Translations under genes and position numbers: made by a program
Shown: piece by piece, positions 32,434 to 42,946 of the stretch
How positions within the stretch are numbered: the first letter of the stretch is position 1
How the letters are laid out: each line of letters opens with the position of its first letter
Source: Hippopus hippopus
Taxonomy: Eukaryota; Mollusca; Bivalvia; Cardiida; Cardiidae
Reading direction: 5' to 3'
Length of the DNA stretch: 64,000 nt
NCBI GenBank assembly: GCA_946811185.2
Contig: OX328097.1
Span: 9,680,252-9,744,251, forward strand
The notes under the pieces: model-generated
Database searches by the model: none
What the model was told of the DNA's origin: nothing
The model's input: the letters and a program-made list of their open reading frames with translations, nothing else

Positions 32434-33062
32434 TTAAGGATAGGGCACCCTAATGGGATTCGTGTAACATCGCCTTTCATCGCCAAAATTGTACCGATTC
32501 GGCTAAGACTGGTAATCCGTAATTGATGCAGGGAACCCATTCGGCATACCTCGGGTGATGGGAGCCATCAAATCCCTCGGCAGTATCTGTTAGCTTGATA
32601 TGCACCTACATGGTACATTTCATCGCCGGAAATACTCCGGTTTACCATTCAGAAAATTGTAAGGCTCCTCTTCAAAAAGAAAACTTGAGTCTCAGTTTTC
32701 TATCGAAATCTTTCTAACTATATTTCAGTTGGCAAACAGTTCGTACATTCATTTTTTAACGTGGTTTTTCAATTCCGACTGAAGTTTTCACCGACAGATA
32801 GGTAGACGTGAATAACTTCATCCAGGTTGTTTATGTCGCTGCTAAACGACTTACAGTGGTGCCGCCATGTATAAGATCACGTGATTGGCAGTTCAAATGG
32901 AAACGACCGTTATACAGGTTAGATGTAGGTACGGAATCGGCCGAGTTGTGACGACTGGCAGGGAACCGGCCGATCGTTTACGGATTACCCCAGTCTAAGC
33001 CGAATCCCTACGATTTTTCGGCGATGAAAGGCGATGTTACACGAATCCCATTAGGGTGCACT
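32434..33062. mobile_element. MITE family F carrying a nested element E
   Basis: Long inverted ends of about 80 bp: GGGCACCCTAATGGGATTCG... at the left and ...CGAATCCCATTAGGGTGC at the right. A TTAA lies just outside the left end; the right flank is diverged. The two arms surround element E (32538-32958), which itself has a 9-bp duplication. The unoccupied form of the family is at 35538-35756. Confidence 0.83.
32538..32958 (+). mobile_element. Element E, second copy, nested in MITE F
   Basis: 421 bp flanked by CAGGGAACC on both sides (32529-32537 and 32959-32967), a perfect 9-bp duplication. The sequence matches 8523-8937 over its whole length. No coding capacity is visible. Confidence 0.82.
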
Positions 33063-33180
33063 ATTCTGAACAACTGTGTACTCTTGATGACCAACTCCAT
33101 TCCCATGTTATGAGGTATGTTAAATCTTTCAGTGCCAAGTTTTATAAAACTCTACTTCTTTCCACGACTGAAAATACCAT

Positions 33181-33393
33181 CAATCCTTATCCTGCTAAAT
33201 AAATGAAATGAAACTTTAAAGCCGGTAGTAAAAAAACCCAAATTTTGATACTTTAAAGGTATTTTTGTGGTAAAAGATGTCCGTATCGGACAGTGTAGAT
33301 CAAAGATCAGACTGCACGGTCTGTGCAGTCTGATCTTGATCTACATTGTCTGCAAAAGGTCCTTGAGTCGCGCTTAGCAGCCTAAGGGTTAAT
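33181..33393. repeat. MITE family B copy (left of an abutting pair)
   Basis: TCAATCCTTATCCTGCTAA to TTAGCAGCCTAAGGGTTAA, core 33287-33353. The terminal TTAA is shared with the next copy. Confidence 0.85.
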
Positions 33394-33541
33394 AAAACTA
33401 ATAAAGAATTTTATCTCATCGGTTTGAATGATCATGGGACAGTATAGATCGAAAATTTAACTGCGCTTTCTGTGCAGTCCGATCTTGATCTATGCCGTCC
33501 GCCGAAGCGCCTGTTTTCGCATTCAGCGCTGAAAGGTTAAA
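33390..33541. repeat. MITE family B copy (right of an abutting pair)
   Basis: Starts at the shared TTAA and ends GCGCTGAAAGGTTAA. The core at 33435-33500 is diverged on its left arm. Confidence 0.7.
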
Positions 33542-33889
33542 ACAAACTTTAGATGACTGTAGCACACATACACACGTTCGGCTTTGTTCTAGTATTTTCT
33601 AAAGTGCAGAAGCACTTACAGAAAATTCTTGAGAAGAAACCCTACATGCTCTAATTTCGTCCTCAAGTATGGAAGAACGTGTGTTCCAGCACATGGACCG
33701 GTACCAACGGGCCGGAAAGAAGTATGATGGGAAAAAAAAAAAAAACAAGATTGACTCTAAAATTTTAATGTACATGTAACCGTAATCGAAATAATCGAAA
33801 TAGAGTGCATAAGTGTGGATCAGACCGTTAACAAGTCGAACAGTATGAGGTTAAGTTTCTTCCATCAAAGCCTCGGTATTTGTTTAATT

Positions 33890-34120
33890 CTCTACAAATC
33901 TACAATCCCGTATTTCAAAGACTCTGAACTGGATAGCTTCTGAAAGCATTGGAGGAGAAGGAAAAAATGCTGGTAACCTGCATTTTCTCCTCTTCTCAAA
34001 AATACTTTCTACCCTTTTCAAAGAAAAACTTCACCTATCGAGTCTTTCTTATTTGTCCTTTTCCAAAGCCTTCAATTCAACAAATTCTAATAAGTTTGTC
34101 TCCTGGTATAGAGATATTTC
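33890..34120. repeat. MITE family A, diverged copy
   Basis: The hairpin at 33943-34010 (AAAAATGCTGGTAACC / GCATTTTCTCC) is recognisable; the ends are decayed. Confidence 0.6.
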
Positions 34121-34239
34121 ATGTACTCTTACAAATGACTTTTTTCCGTCAAGCAACAGGCGGCCATTTTTAAAATTGTGACACAATAGCAAAATAATAT
34201 GTTGTTCATAATAAGCATTTTTTCCTTTAACACGGGTAG

Positions 34240-34715
34240 GAAACTTTATATTCAGAGCCAATGGCTCTGACGAGAAAATCGAAGCCTCTGTTTATTTGTG
34301 TCAATTTCGTGTTAACTCTTATAAATTTTTTGCCAGCAGCAAATAGAAAAGTTCAAGACAGTAATTCACGCCTTAAGGACAGCAAAACTCTCTTATTTGC
34401 TAATTTAATGGCAATATCAGTCTGAAAGTAGGTCCTTCAAGTATTATTCGGCTACGGTCAACCTACGGCACAAATGGTTCAGACAACACTTTTCACATTC
34501 TACAACTTTCAATGGTGTAGAAAACACGTTGAAAGACCATAGCATTGCATGACAATCTCCTTTTTTTTTTTCGAAATCAAAGACATAAGAACACATTAGT
34601 AAAAAGAATGACAAGCCTAGCTATTTTTCAGTTGTTTTTGAGCCTATACTTTCGGAACCGGAAGACCAACCCAACATTTTCTCGTCAGAGCCATTGGCTC
34701 TGAATATGAAGTTTC
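34240..34715. mobile_element. 476-bp MITE with ~38-bp TIRs
   Basis: The arms are GAAACTTTATATTCAGAGCC (continuing through AATGGCTCTGACGAGAAAA) and its inverse at 34677-34715, with one mismatch by eye. Each arm contains a small palindrome, CAGAGCCAATGGCTCTG. The interior has no open frame of note, and no second copy is seen in this window. Confidence 0.8.
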
Positions 34716-34929
34716 ATTGCAATGCTTCACATGCATTTATGTTGTAAATCTCAATGTATGTTGATTACAGCTATTTTACAAGGATTACGTCAACGTCATG
34801 TGCTGTAAATTTGTTCTTGGGTTAAGGCTTCAGAAAGGTACCTATACATGTACAGTGTTACGAGACGTTTCCGGTGCCACCAAAGATTATGCTGTATTAT
34901 GATGTATTAAAGCTTTCCTTTAGCCTTTT

Positions 34930-35060
34930 CAACGCCGTTGGTGAAAACAAAGGCTTTTGCCAACGGCATAGATTAAGATCAGACTGCACAGAACGTGCAG
35001 TCTGATCTTAGATGTATGCTGTCTGCTTGTTTAGTCAAGCGTTCTTTTTGAATTTCAATG
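34930..35060. repeat. MITE family B fragment
   Basis: Core at 34966-35025 centred on CACAGAACGTG with AGATTAAGATCAGACTG arms. CAACGCCGTTGGTG lies on its left. Confidence 0.7.
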
Positions 35061-35537
35061 GATTGTAATTGTAGACGTCGAAAGAGGTCACAGTTACATT
35101 AGGTGCTTAAAAAGTAAACACATTTAGGAAAACTGGTGATGCTTTCGTGGAAGTGTTGTTAAAGATCAGTTTGCACGTTTAGTTAAATCATCTTGGAGAC
35201 ATTCTTTCTGATGGTTTGTGACATTATGCTGGTTGCTGAAACAGCGTCTAATTCCGTATGTGCAAGTAAAAGAAAAGATGATTTCGCCGTCTGTTTATAC
35301 ATGTATTAGAAAACGTCAATAAAACAAAAATTAAAGGGACACACTTTTAATATTTAGGTGCCAGTACGATCAAGCTGAGACTATAAGATATGGTTTGAAA
35401 CAACACTGGTACCAACGATATAGACAACAAAGAATCTGGAGTGAAAAACGACGCCAGTTTTGGCCAAGAAGCTGATCAAGATGGTAGTACTCTGTGTAAG
35501 TGGGTGACGTGAGAATTCCAAGGTGGTCATTGGCTCC

Positions 35538-35756
35538 TTAAGGATATGGCACCCTAATGGGATTCGTGTATCATCGCCTTTCATTGCCGAAAAAACTTAC
35601 GGATTCGGCTAAGACTCGGGTAATCCGTAATCGATCGGCCGATAGACGCTGCTTCCCCGCATCGATTATGGATTACCCGAGTCTTAGCCGAATGCGTACG
35701 ATGTTGGCGATGGAAGGCGATGTTACACGAATCCAATTAGGGTGCCCTCTCCTTAA
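35538..35756. mobile_element. MITE family F, short form
   Basis: A foldback of 219 bp between two TTAA tetranucleotides (35538-35541 and 35753-35756). The arms include GGCACCCTAATGGGATTCG and CGAATCCAATTAGGGTGCC, and the hairpin extends through CGGATTCGGCTAAGACTCGG. It lacks the nested element present at 32538-32958. Confidence 0.85.
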
Positions 35757-36189
35757 AAATTCGTGTTTAGCAATAAACTGTTGATAATTCTCCCACAGTT
35801 TTTCGATATTATTGGCCTGGAAATTATGTTTAATTACCGAACACCATTATATGGGTGACTGGATTTATTTTGTTTTTGTGTTTTTAATACTTTGAGTCGC
35901 CAGAAACATTTAAGTCGCGCTGTGGCAAAGTGGGCTTACAGCATCTTCGTGATGCTTTATTCCAAACAAGTATTCACATACGTGGGGCGTGCATCACGTA
36001 GTGATTTTTATTTTTCTGCTTTCAAAGTTAATTTACCACATAAAAGATTCCTTCCCCAAATACAATTTCATTGGAATATTATCAAGTGATTTCTGGTGAG
36101 TTAGTGCGGATCATGTTCAGATTGCACTGCTGTAGTCTGATATAGCATGGTCCGCTCTAATTCACATGCATATTAAAACATTCGTCCCT

Positions 36190-36308
36190 ATACATGGCCA
36201 CATACCGGTTGTTCTTTATATCTATATGCCTTATTCTTTACTTTGTTATGTACCCTTATTGTATACATGTTATACTTGGGTTAATAAAGTAATGTTCTGT
36301 TCTGTTCT
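36190..36308 (+). repeat. LINE 3' end remnant with TTCTG tail
   Basis: An A/T-rich 3' UTR-like stretch ends GTTAATAAAGTAATG followed by a TGTTCTGTTCTGTTCT tail (36293-36308), the same tail unit as the LINE at 23589-23612. No ORF is left. Confidence 0.6.
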
Positions 36309-36475
36309 ACATAATAATGGATCCATAAAACCAAAATAGTGGCAGAATAGTCCTTTGGCACTGAGGAAATTGACAAATAGCGAAAAGTTTCGACCCAGGT
36401 CAGTCTGCGCGGAATGCAGAGGCCGATCTGAGTAAATACTTTAGATGCATTAGGCACTCTTTTCACAAAGCATGG
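36308..36475 (-). repeat. MITE family C fragment
   Basis: Starts at ATAATGGATCCATAAAA right after the LINE tail and ends TTCACAAAGCATGG, with a weakened palindrome at 36395-36430. Confidence 0.65.
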
Positions 36476-36629
36476 TTCGTTTTTTTTTTAGATTGAACTT
36501 TTTTCTGTGAACTTGTATCAATGTTTCCTTTAAAATTTCCAGAAATTGAAGAGTGATACCTTACCCTTTTCCAGACAAACTCCGCACTACCGGAGCTCGG
36601 CGAATAGGAAAGTTATGCATTGTATAACA

Positions 36630-36896
36630 AATGGACCATACTCTGGCAAAAGGGGGCTTAATGCATCTCCGAGATACATCATACCTAGCAAGTCATCATA
36701 TAATCATGGATCCATAAAAAACCGTTTTGTATAACAACAGACTAAATTATAAGGTACACTGGTCCTTTGACATACAGAAAAAGTGACCAATAGCGAAAAG
36801 TTTCGGCCCAGGTCAGCCTGCGCGGACTGCGCAGGCTGACCTGGGTCGATACCTTTCGCAGATGCAATAAGCTCCCTTTTCACAGAGCATGGCTCA
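36630..36896 (-). repeat. MITE family C, full-length copy
   Basis: GGACCATACTCTGGCAAAAG to CCTTTTCACAGAGCATGGCTC, with a perfect-looking palindrome at 36806-36848. Confidence 0.85.
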
Positions 36897-37109
36897 AAAG
36901 TATAATTAGCAGTAAATGACAGGGTATCACTATTTCTTACTATTCATTTCCGTGTGCAGTTGGTCGCCATAGGGGCTTAGTTTTATTCCTGTTAGTAATA
37001 AAACCGGCGTACCAGTGACTTTACGTGGTGCCACAACTTAAAGCCCTAAATTCCTTTCTCCTTTTGAATCTTTTCTATTCTTACCTGATTAAGACTATTC
37101 ATTACACTT

Positions 37110-37325
37110 AATTAACACTTAACTGTACAAATCTCTGTTTCGACGTCCCTTCCACAGGAATAACGCTTTCGAAAACATTGTTGGAAAAGAAGAAAATGCT
37201 GGTAACCAGCATATTCTTCTTTTCTACAATGTTTCTACACCATCAAAGTAGAAATAGATTTTTTTTTGTCTGCAAGTGCTTTCAATTTAGTATAGTCTGA
37301 AATTTTGTTGTCTAGTGAAAAGTTA
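37110..37325. repeat. MITE family A copy
   Basis: ACTTAACTGTACAAATCTC to GTCTAGTGAAAAGTTAA, with its hairpin at 37170-37232. A further half copy (37321-37410) abuts it. Confidence 0.72.
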
Positions 37326-37464
37326 ATACCTGAGAAGACAACAAAAATCTTAGACTTGATCCATGTTGAAAGCATCTGCAGACGAGAAATAAAATGTGGC
37401 TCAAAGTAGGATCCCAAGGTAAAAAGTAAGTTTGTCTCGGTTCTCCTATGTAAATGATTGATTG

Positions 37465-37800
37465 ATTTATTAACTGACTGTACAGTGTATGGTGTTTACC
37501 GCTGTTTTCAACATCATTTTTGTTATATCACGATAGCCAGTGCACCTATCCATGCTTTCATGAAGTTTCTTTCCAGTACTTAGCACAATATTTTTTCCAA
37601 GACACTGGCTGCTTTCCAACAAAACTATTGTCGAAACAATGGTCAAAGGCGAGGGAAAAATGATAAATGAATCCTGTGCAATGACTATTATCAATCCTCG
37701 GAAAGAAATTGGCCGAGCTGTGGATTCGACCCAGCCACCCCTTGGTCTCAAGTCCTGTACGCTGTACGCTACAGACGGCGCTAGCGGGGCTTGGCCCTTT
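37465..37800 (-). repeat. tRNA-derived SINE, family S2 (minus strand)
   Basis: Tail first: GATTGATTGATT, then AACATCATTTTTGTTATATC, CAGTGCACCTATCCATGC and GGTCTCAAGTCCTGTACGC, matching the reverse complement of 9906-10210. Confidence 0.82.
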
Positions 37801-37829
37801 GTAAATGAATGATAGATATCATACAACTT

Positions 37830-37978
37830 TAACTCTTAGAACGCTGAACACAGCTTAAATCTGTATTGCAGACACTGTCTACAATCAGACTGCATATTCT
37901 GTGCAATGTGATCTTGGTCTACGCCGTCAACAAAAAAATAGTTTTGAATTTGCTCATGACAGTGAAAGAGCTAACATT
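37830..37978. repeat. MITE family B, short copy
   Basis: TTAACTCTTAGAACGCTGAA to CAGTGAAAGAGCTAAC, with a core at 37872-37928 of TCAGACTGCATA/TGTGCAATGTGATC. Confidence 0.68.
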
Positions 37979-38021
37979 CCGAAGTAAAAGATGCAAAGCT
38001 CACAGTTTCAGTGGCAGAAGA

Positions 38022-38248
38022 TTTAACTCTTTGTCAGACGACAAAATTTTGGACACGTCCAAATTCAAAGCATTTGCAGACAGAAAATCAAATGTGGCTC
38101 AAATGACGAAAATAGTCTCTGAAAGGATAAAAAACGTTGTGGGAAAAGGAGAAAATGCTGGTTGCCAGCATTTTCTTCTTTTCCCACAATGTTTTCAAAA
38201 GCCTTCTTCCTGAGGATCGTTAACACCCATGATCTCGTGGTAAAGGGG
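38022..38248. repeat. MITE family A copy
   Basis: TTAACTCTTTGTCAGACGAC to TCGTGGTAAAGG, with a long clean hairpin at 38128-38197 (GGTTGCC centre). Confidence 0.83.
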
Positions 38249-38621
38249 GAAAAATGAGTGAGTCGGTTAAAAGCTTTTTTTTCCCTTCTGTCAGAAAATA
38301 AATCACGCCAACTGCTCATCACCTAAAAATCAAATTCGATCGAAATTCGTGACACTTCATTGACAAATTATAGTCAAAAAGAGACAATTTATTTTTGAAC
38401 TCAGGGACAAATTACAACTTATTCTACGTGTCAACTTCCTATGCAAATTTCCAATTTTCTAAAACCGCCTTTCTGACGACCCTGCCTTATTTGCATATTC
38501 TATAGTTTTTCACTGTACTTCTTGGCGACCTTACCCAGTTTGCATATTCTATATTTTTTCACCCCGCTTCGGGAATACTTGTCTCTTGTACATATATTGA
38601 GGTCATTTGAAGGAAAATTGA

Positions 38622-38835
38622 ACTCTTTACCAAACGATCCTGTGTTTTAAACACCCTAAGAGAGATGGCTTTTGGAGGGAAAAAAAATGTAGAAAAAGGA
38701 GGAAATGCTGTTGACCAGAAATTTCTCCGTTTTCTACAATGCTTTATTCCATGTCAAAGACATTACGACCTCTTATTTGAGGCACATTTAAATTGCCCTC
38801 TGCAAATGCTTTCAGGTTTGAAAATAATTGATTTT
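38622..38835. repeat. MITE family A, diverged copy
   Basis: AACTCTTTACCAAACGATCC start and a weak hairpin at 38680-38745. A GA microsatellite (38863-38909) follows it. Confidence 0.65.
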
Positions 38836-38859
38836 CTTCCCCTCCGTCCATTCAGTTTT

Positions 38860-38911
<52 letters not shown>

Positions 38912-38977
38912 TAAATGGCATCAAGCAAGGAGAATGACCAAACGATACATGTAGATGTATTTCATTCCAGGTATATT

Positions 38978-39171
38978 AACCCACAAAACGCCTGTCACAA
39001 CTAAAGTTGCTTTTGCGGTCAGTGTACGTTTCGTGCAGTCTGATCTTTGATCCACTCTGTCCGCTTTGCTGAGTCATTCCAGACAAGATCGACCTTGACC
39101 TTGCATTTATTTGGATCATATTTTATAGATTTAAAATGTCTGTTGAGTTTATTCGGCGCGCTAAGGGTTAA
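38978..39171. repeat. MITE family B, half-palindrome copy
   Basis: TTAACCCACAAAACGCC to GGCGCGCTAAGGGTTAA. Only the right arm of the core (GTGCAGTCTGATC) remains. Confidence 0.72.
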
Positions 39172-40300
39172 ATTCATGCGCAACTGAAATAATGGAGAAA
39201 CATTTGAAAGAATGACAAATGACTCTTCGAAAGAAATTTGTAAGAAAATAATTTTGGAAAAGGAGCATTTGCTTGTAACAAATAAATTTCTCATTTTCCA
39301 AAGTTATATTAAAAATCTCCCTTCATGAGGGACCCAAAAACCGTATTTGTATAGGAATGGATTAAATCACGGGCAAATTTGCATATATCAATTTAAGGCA
39401 AATTTAGACTGTTTTCATGCACAGCAGGGGTCTCTTTTAAGAAAGATTTCCGGCCAGAATGAAAATTAGTGGCATTAGAAGCAGATGGGATTTACAAATA
39501 ATGCAAGAAAAGCGACGGCCACTCCCACCTGGGAGATAATTTATTGATTTATTTTTTCAATTTCATGAAAATGGTTTTTTTTTTTTGCTACCGCGGGGAA
39601 AATAGAAAATCTGTGTCAAGTTGAAGAGGTAAAGATTTCCGAGTGTAAGTTTTTTACGGCAAACCTCGATTACTCGTAGCACATTATTATCGAAATAGAT
39701 TGTTCAAGCCAAAACACTAATATTTGCTGCAACGGTTATGTCTATAAAAACAGGACAGCATCAGAGCTGACTGCTACTATGAGCCGAATTGGACCGACTT
39801 CATGGACTGTTTTCTATTTCTCACTGGTATAAAAGTTAAAATACACCCACTCTTTAAAACTGTGGAAGTTACCTCTCAACAGCAATGACAAACTTTGATA
39901 GACGTTATTTATAAGAAAATTCTAAGTCAAATCCTTTAAAATTGCAGAAGTTCGCACTTTATTACAATGACAAAATTTGATCTAAGTCATTACAAGAAGA
40001 TTTCGGTTCAAACCCTTTAAAATAGCAGAAGTTCGCTCACTTTTTTTAACCCGATAAATCCGTTTAGTTTACTTAGCAATACAAAGGTTAAAAAGGACGT
40101 GTCACGTGTCAACTTGAAGTTCATAAAGCTATTTGAATTAAAATCAATTTAGTCAATTTTCTTTGCCACTGATTAAATATAAATCATTGATGACTGTGCT
40201 TTAGCCATGAACTGTCAGTGATTTACAATTCAAGAAATTTAAAATATAGTAAACCCTGAAATGATTTGAATACGGCGTGTGCAAAAAAAACGTGTCATTT
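39172..40300. other. Gene-free host DNA
   Basis: A decayed family A-like hairpin is seen at 39248-39305 (CAAATGC centre). The rest, including repeated ACTTTATAAAATT-like words near 39840-40030, holds no gene I can support. Confidence 0.55.
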
Positions 40301-40314
40301 ACTGATCATTGATT

Positions 40315-40670
40315 GATTGAATAATATTTTACGCCACTCTCAACATTTGTTCAGTCATAATTATAATAGCGACAGCACACGTATTCATGGATGTCTCAGG
40401 TGTTAGGTGTTACTAGTACTAGGATGGGCTCTGAAGTATCTTGCCCAAGGACACTTCGTCTTAAAAAAAAGAAAAAGAAAAAAAAAAAAAAAAAAAAACA
40501 GTGCTTTGAGTAAGGATCAAACCCTGGACCTGCAGGTTTCGATATCCTTCGCTTTACCAGTTAGTCCATCTTCGCAAGCCAAGGTGACGATCACTACGTA
40601 GATCTACGTAGTGATCGTCACCTTGGCTTGCGAAGATGCAGTTAGCCATGCAGGACCCCTTCAGTTACTG
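40315..40670 (-). repeat. SINE family S3 (minus strand) with a palindromic insertion
   Basis: Tail to head on this strand: ATTGATTGATTGAATAATAT, CTTGCCCAAGGACACTT, an A-rich block, then box B GATCAAACCCTGGACC and head GCCATGCAGGACCCC. The head is split at 40566/40639 by a 72-bp perfect palindrome. Confidence 0.78.
40567..40638. mobile_element. 72-bp perfect palindrome with target duplication
   Basis: Two 36-bp arms with no spacer, centred on GTAGATCTAC. It is bounded by CAGTTAGTC (40558-40566) and CAGTTAGCC (40639-40647): seven identical bases, nine with one mismatch. It sits within the head of an S3 SINE, whose sequence resumes after it. Read as a minimal foldback insertion. A hairpin-type sequencing or assembly artefact is less likely, because a target duplication is present. 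Confidence 0.75.
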
Positions 40671-40689
40671 ATCTATTACTAGTACTTTT

Positions 40690-40915
40690 TGTATCTCTTT
40701 ACAAGAAACACAAAATTTTAGACTCATCCATATTGACTGCATCTCGGGACCAACTGTGAAATGTTGCTTTAATGATGTGGGTTTGTCTTGGAATGTAGAA
40801 AACATTGTAGGAATAGGAGAAAATGCTGGTTACCAGTCAGCATTTTCTCCTATTCCTACAATGTTTTCAAAAGCTGTATTCTTCAGTGTGGATAAAACAT
40901 GGGATAGTTAACGTC
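40690..40915. repeat. MITE family A copy
   Basis: The central hairpin at 40798-40868 is nearly perfect with a GGTTACCAGTCAGC centre; GATAAAACATGGGATAG follows. Confidence 0.78.
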
Positions 40916-41737
40916 CAATATGGAACTATGGAAACGGATATTCTGTATAGTTACACTTCCGGTTTAAATCATTCTCGATCTAAATGTGTTAAAACAGTAT
41001 AGTCTTATTTGTTTAAGAAATTTGAATGTCGGACTTCGTGCGACAAGTGGCATCAGAAAACACTTAAGGAAGAGAAGTTGCCGTGTAATGTCTGTGTAAT
41101 CTGTCTGTCTGCCTGCTTGCTTCTTAGTCGTCTCTTGTTTTTAACGGTAAATCCACAACAGTTTTCACCATTTATATGCAGCCAGTAGCCTGGGTCCAGG
41201 TGGCGATAATATTTTAATCACTCCTGATCGCGGCCTTCTTTCACGGTCTGTACAGATCTGTGGCAAAGCTGTTAATCGGTTTCACAGTCTTAAACATCGC
41301 TTTTGACAAAGTAACGACAGAAAATATAAAAGGAAAAAAAGTAAAAAAAAACTATGTGGACTGGATCCCAGGCTAGCAGCCAGAGCTCTACTATTGAACG
41401 ATAGTGAAGTGAAAACAATTCTCTAAATCGCCTGCGGTCAGCTGTTTCACACCGCTTCAGTTTCGTATGAAATCGGCGAGCCACAGACTGCTAAAGGCGA
41501 TATATCCAGTGACTCTATTGACACTGACTTTGCTCGTTTACCCTTTTCGCCTGAAGGACAAACTTTTTCCTTATCGGCAGAATTATTCAGCATCACTATC
41601 ATTCCTAATGAAATGTTTAAAAGCCATTTGAGGAAAAAATAATAAATGAAGAAACTCCACTATAATTATGAGCGTTTTTTTTTTTAAAGATTTCAATCTA
41701 GGATGCTTAGTGAATTTGACCCTAGTAAATGCATAGA
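40916..41737. other. Gene-free left flank of the Polinton
   Basis: No gene is supported. A tRNA-like minus-strand segment (AGAGCTCTGGCTGCTAGCCTG) is present near 41370, possibly a further SINE head. Confidence 0.5.
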
Positions 41738-41743
41738 TATGTG
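41738..41743. other. Polinton target-site duplication, left
   Basis: TATGTG, identical to 58627-58632. A 6-bp duplication is the known signature of Polinton/Maverick integration. Confidence 0.95.
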
Positions 41744-41964
41744 AGTAGATAGAAATATGTACGTACTGAGACTTTTTTGACAATTTTTCTTGAGACATTT
41801 CCTTGATGGAGGATTTTTGAGCGGTAATTAGCAACTTTATCCCTTATTTTAGAAGGGGAGTTTTGACCGTGTAACACAATAATTCAATAATTCCTTGATG
41901 GAGGGATTGAAGCAGTAAATCAGTGAATCGGTGAATTGGTGAATGGATGATAGGATGATGTGAT
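41744..41964 (+). repeat. Polinton left terminal inverted repeat
   Basis: Begins AGTAGATAGAAATATGTACG and matches the inverse of 58398-58626. Differences by eye are one substitution and one missing GAATTGGT unit. The inner part consists of short GTGAAT-type direct repeats. Confidence 0.93.
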
Positions 41965-41979
41965 TGAGTGAAGCAGTAA

Positions 41980-42044
41980 AGCATATATAATATATATTAG
42001 CACATATAATATATAAATGGTGGGTAACCGATATATTATATGCT
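41980..42044. repeat. AT-rich subterminal palindrome, left
   Basis: The arms CATATAATATAT (42003-42014) and ATATATTATATG (42031-42042) form a hairpin with a 16-nt loop. A further GCATATATAATATATATT at 41981 could pair with the same right arm. It is the counterpart of the palindrome at 58332-58376. A role in replication or end processing is possible but unproven. Confidence 0.7.
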
Positions 42045-42084
42045 TAACCAAAGTATTAGAGGGTTAATCAGGTAAATTCAAAAA

Positions 42085-42894
42085 TTATTGTCTACATATG
42101 GGGCAATTATGTAATTCCTCTCCATTACATTTTTCACATATACATAAATGGCCACAATTAAATGCTATAGTAGGTTTAGCATTTTTACATATACAACATT
42201 CATCCTCTAAAAATATTTTTTGTTTTTTTCCTTTAATTTTTAGTGGAAGCATCACAGGTTTAACTTGCATAATTAATTCAATAGGTAAATTAGTAAATTC
42301 TATAAATGGTGAGTAATTTGTAAGGTATTCATCATATATACCTAAATTACTTGGTTTATAAGTGTCATTATGCAAATGTATGTTATCAATATCATGTTCA
42401 TAATGAGATAAATAATAGTTATCTCCTAAAAGAATTTTAAGCCAATAGGTGCCTATCATATAATAAGATGGTTCAGTTCTATTATCCATAATACCAATTA
42501 ACATTGAAGTGCTAAAAGTCCAATTCCAATCTCCCGTTTCATATCTTTTTTTACTATAATGATAATAAATTACTGCTTTTGCATCAATTAAAGAATCACT
42601 AAAATATTCACTATATATACGAGGGAAATATACTTTATCACGTATATCATCATAAACAGGTTTATGAATAATATGTTTATTAATAATATGTAATTTAAAA
42701 ACACCAATATAAAAATTACGCAACAAACGTTGTTTATTTATTAATGCTTGTCCTTTATATTTTTGAGAAAGTCTTTGGTTTTCTTTATCACCCTCTTCAC
42801 GAGTTAGCCATTTAGTAATATCGTAATCATTTCCATCATCAATAATATAATCAGGTTTTTCTAATTCATGTAAAAATTTACTTAACACACTCAT
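42085..42894 (-). CDS. RING-finger protein, Polinton terminal gene
   Basis: 269 residues. The C-terminal 40 residues form a C3HC4 RING: CCICKNAKP, then FNCGHLCICEKC, then CPICR at the very end, the arrangement of RING domains at the C terminus of IAP- and MDM2-type E3 ubiquitin ligases. No BIR repeat is visible. The remaining 220 residues are not recognised. The start is the ATG at 42894; the upstream frame opens only with a TTG, and its first 39 bases belong to a regulatory block shared with two other genes. The gene points outward toward the left repeat, a position suited to accessory genes. An E3 ligase acting on host proteins is an inference from the domain; the unrecognised N-terminal part would be the substrate-binding region. 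Confidence 0.8.
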   Translation of the reverse strand: MSVLSKFLHELEKPDYIIDDGNDYDITKWLTREEGDKENQRLSQKYKGQALINKQRLLRNFYIGVFKLHIINKHIIHKPVYDDIRDKVYFPRIYSEYFSDSLIDAKAVIYYHYSKKRYETGDWNWTFSTSMLIGIMDNRTEPSYYMIGTYWLKILLGDNYYLSHYEHDIDNIHLHNDTYKPSNLGIYDEYLTNYSPFIEFTNLPIELIMQVKPVMLPLKIKGKKQKIFLEDECCICKNAKPTIAFNCGHLCICEKCNGEELHNCPICRQ

Positions 42895-42946
42895 CTTATA
42901 ATATTTATTAAGAAATCTACATAAAAAATTCAAAAAATTTTATCCA
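42895..42946 (-). promoter_or_regulatory. Shared upstream block, copy 1
   Basis: About 50 bp directly before the RING gene ATG, reading TTTTTTGAATTTTTTATGTA and ending TAATAAATATTATAAGATG. It is nearly identical to 57739-57791 and more distantly related to 53877-53925. It is noncoding, given its short length and lack of ATG. It probably contains the promoter and initiator. Confidence 0.75.

Noticed and set aside
42895..42933. N-terminal extension of the RING gene (and the parallel extensions at 53877-53915 and 57753-57791)
   Set aside because: Each begins at TTG, not ATG. The sequence similarity among the three is explained by a shared noncoding upstream block ending in AAGATG.
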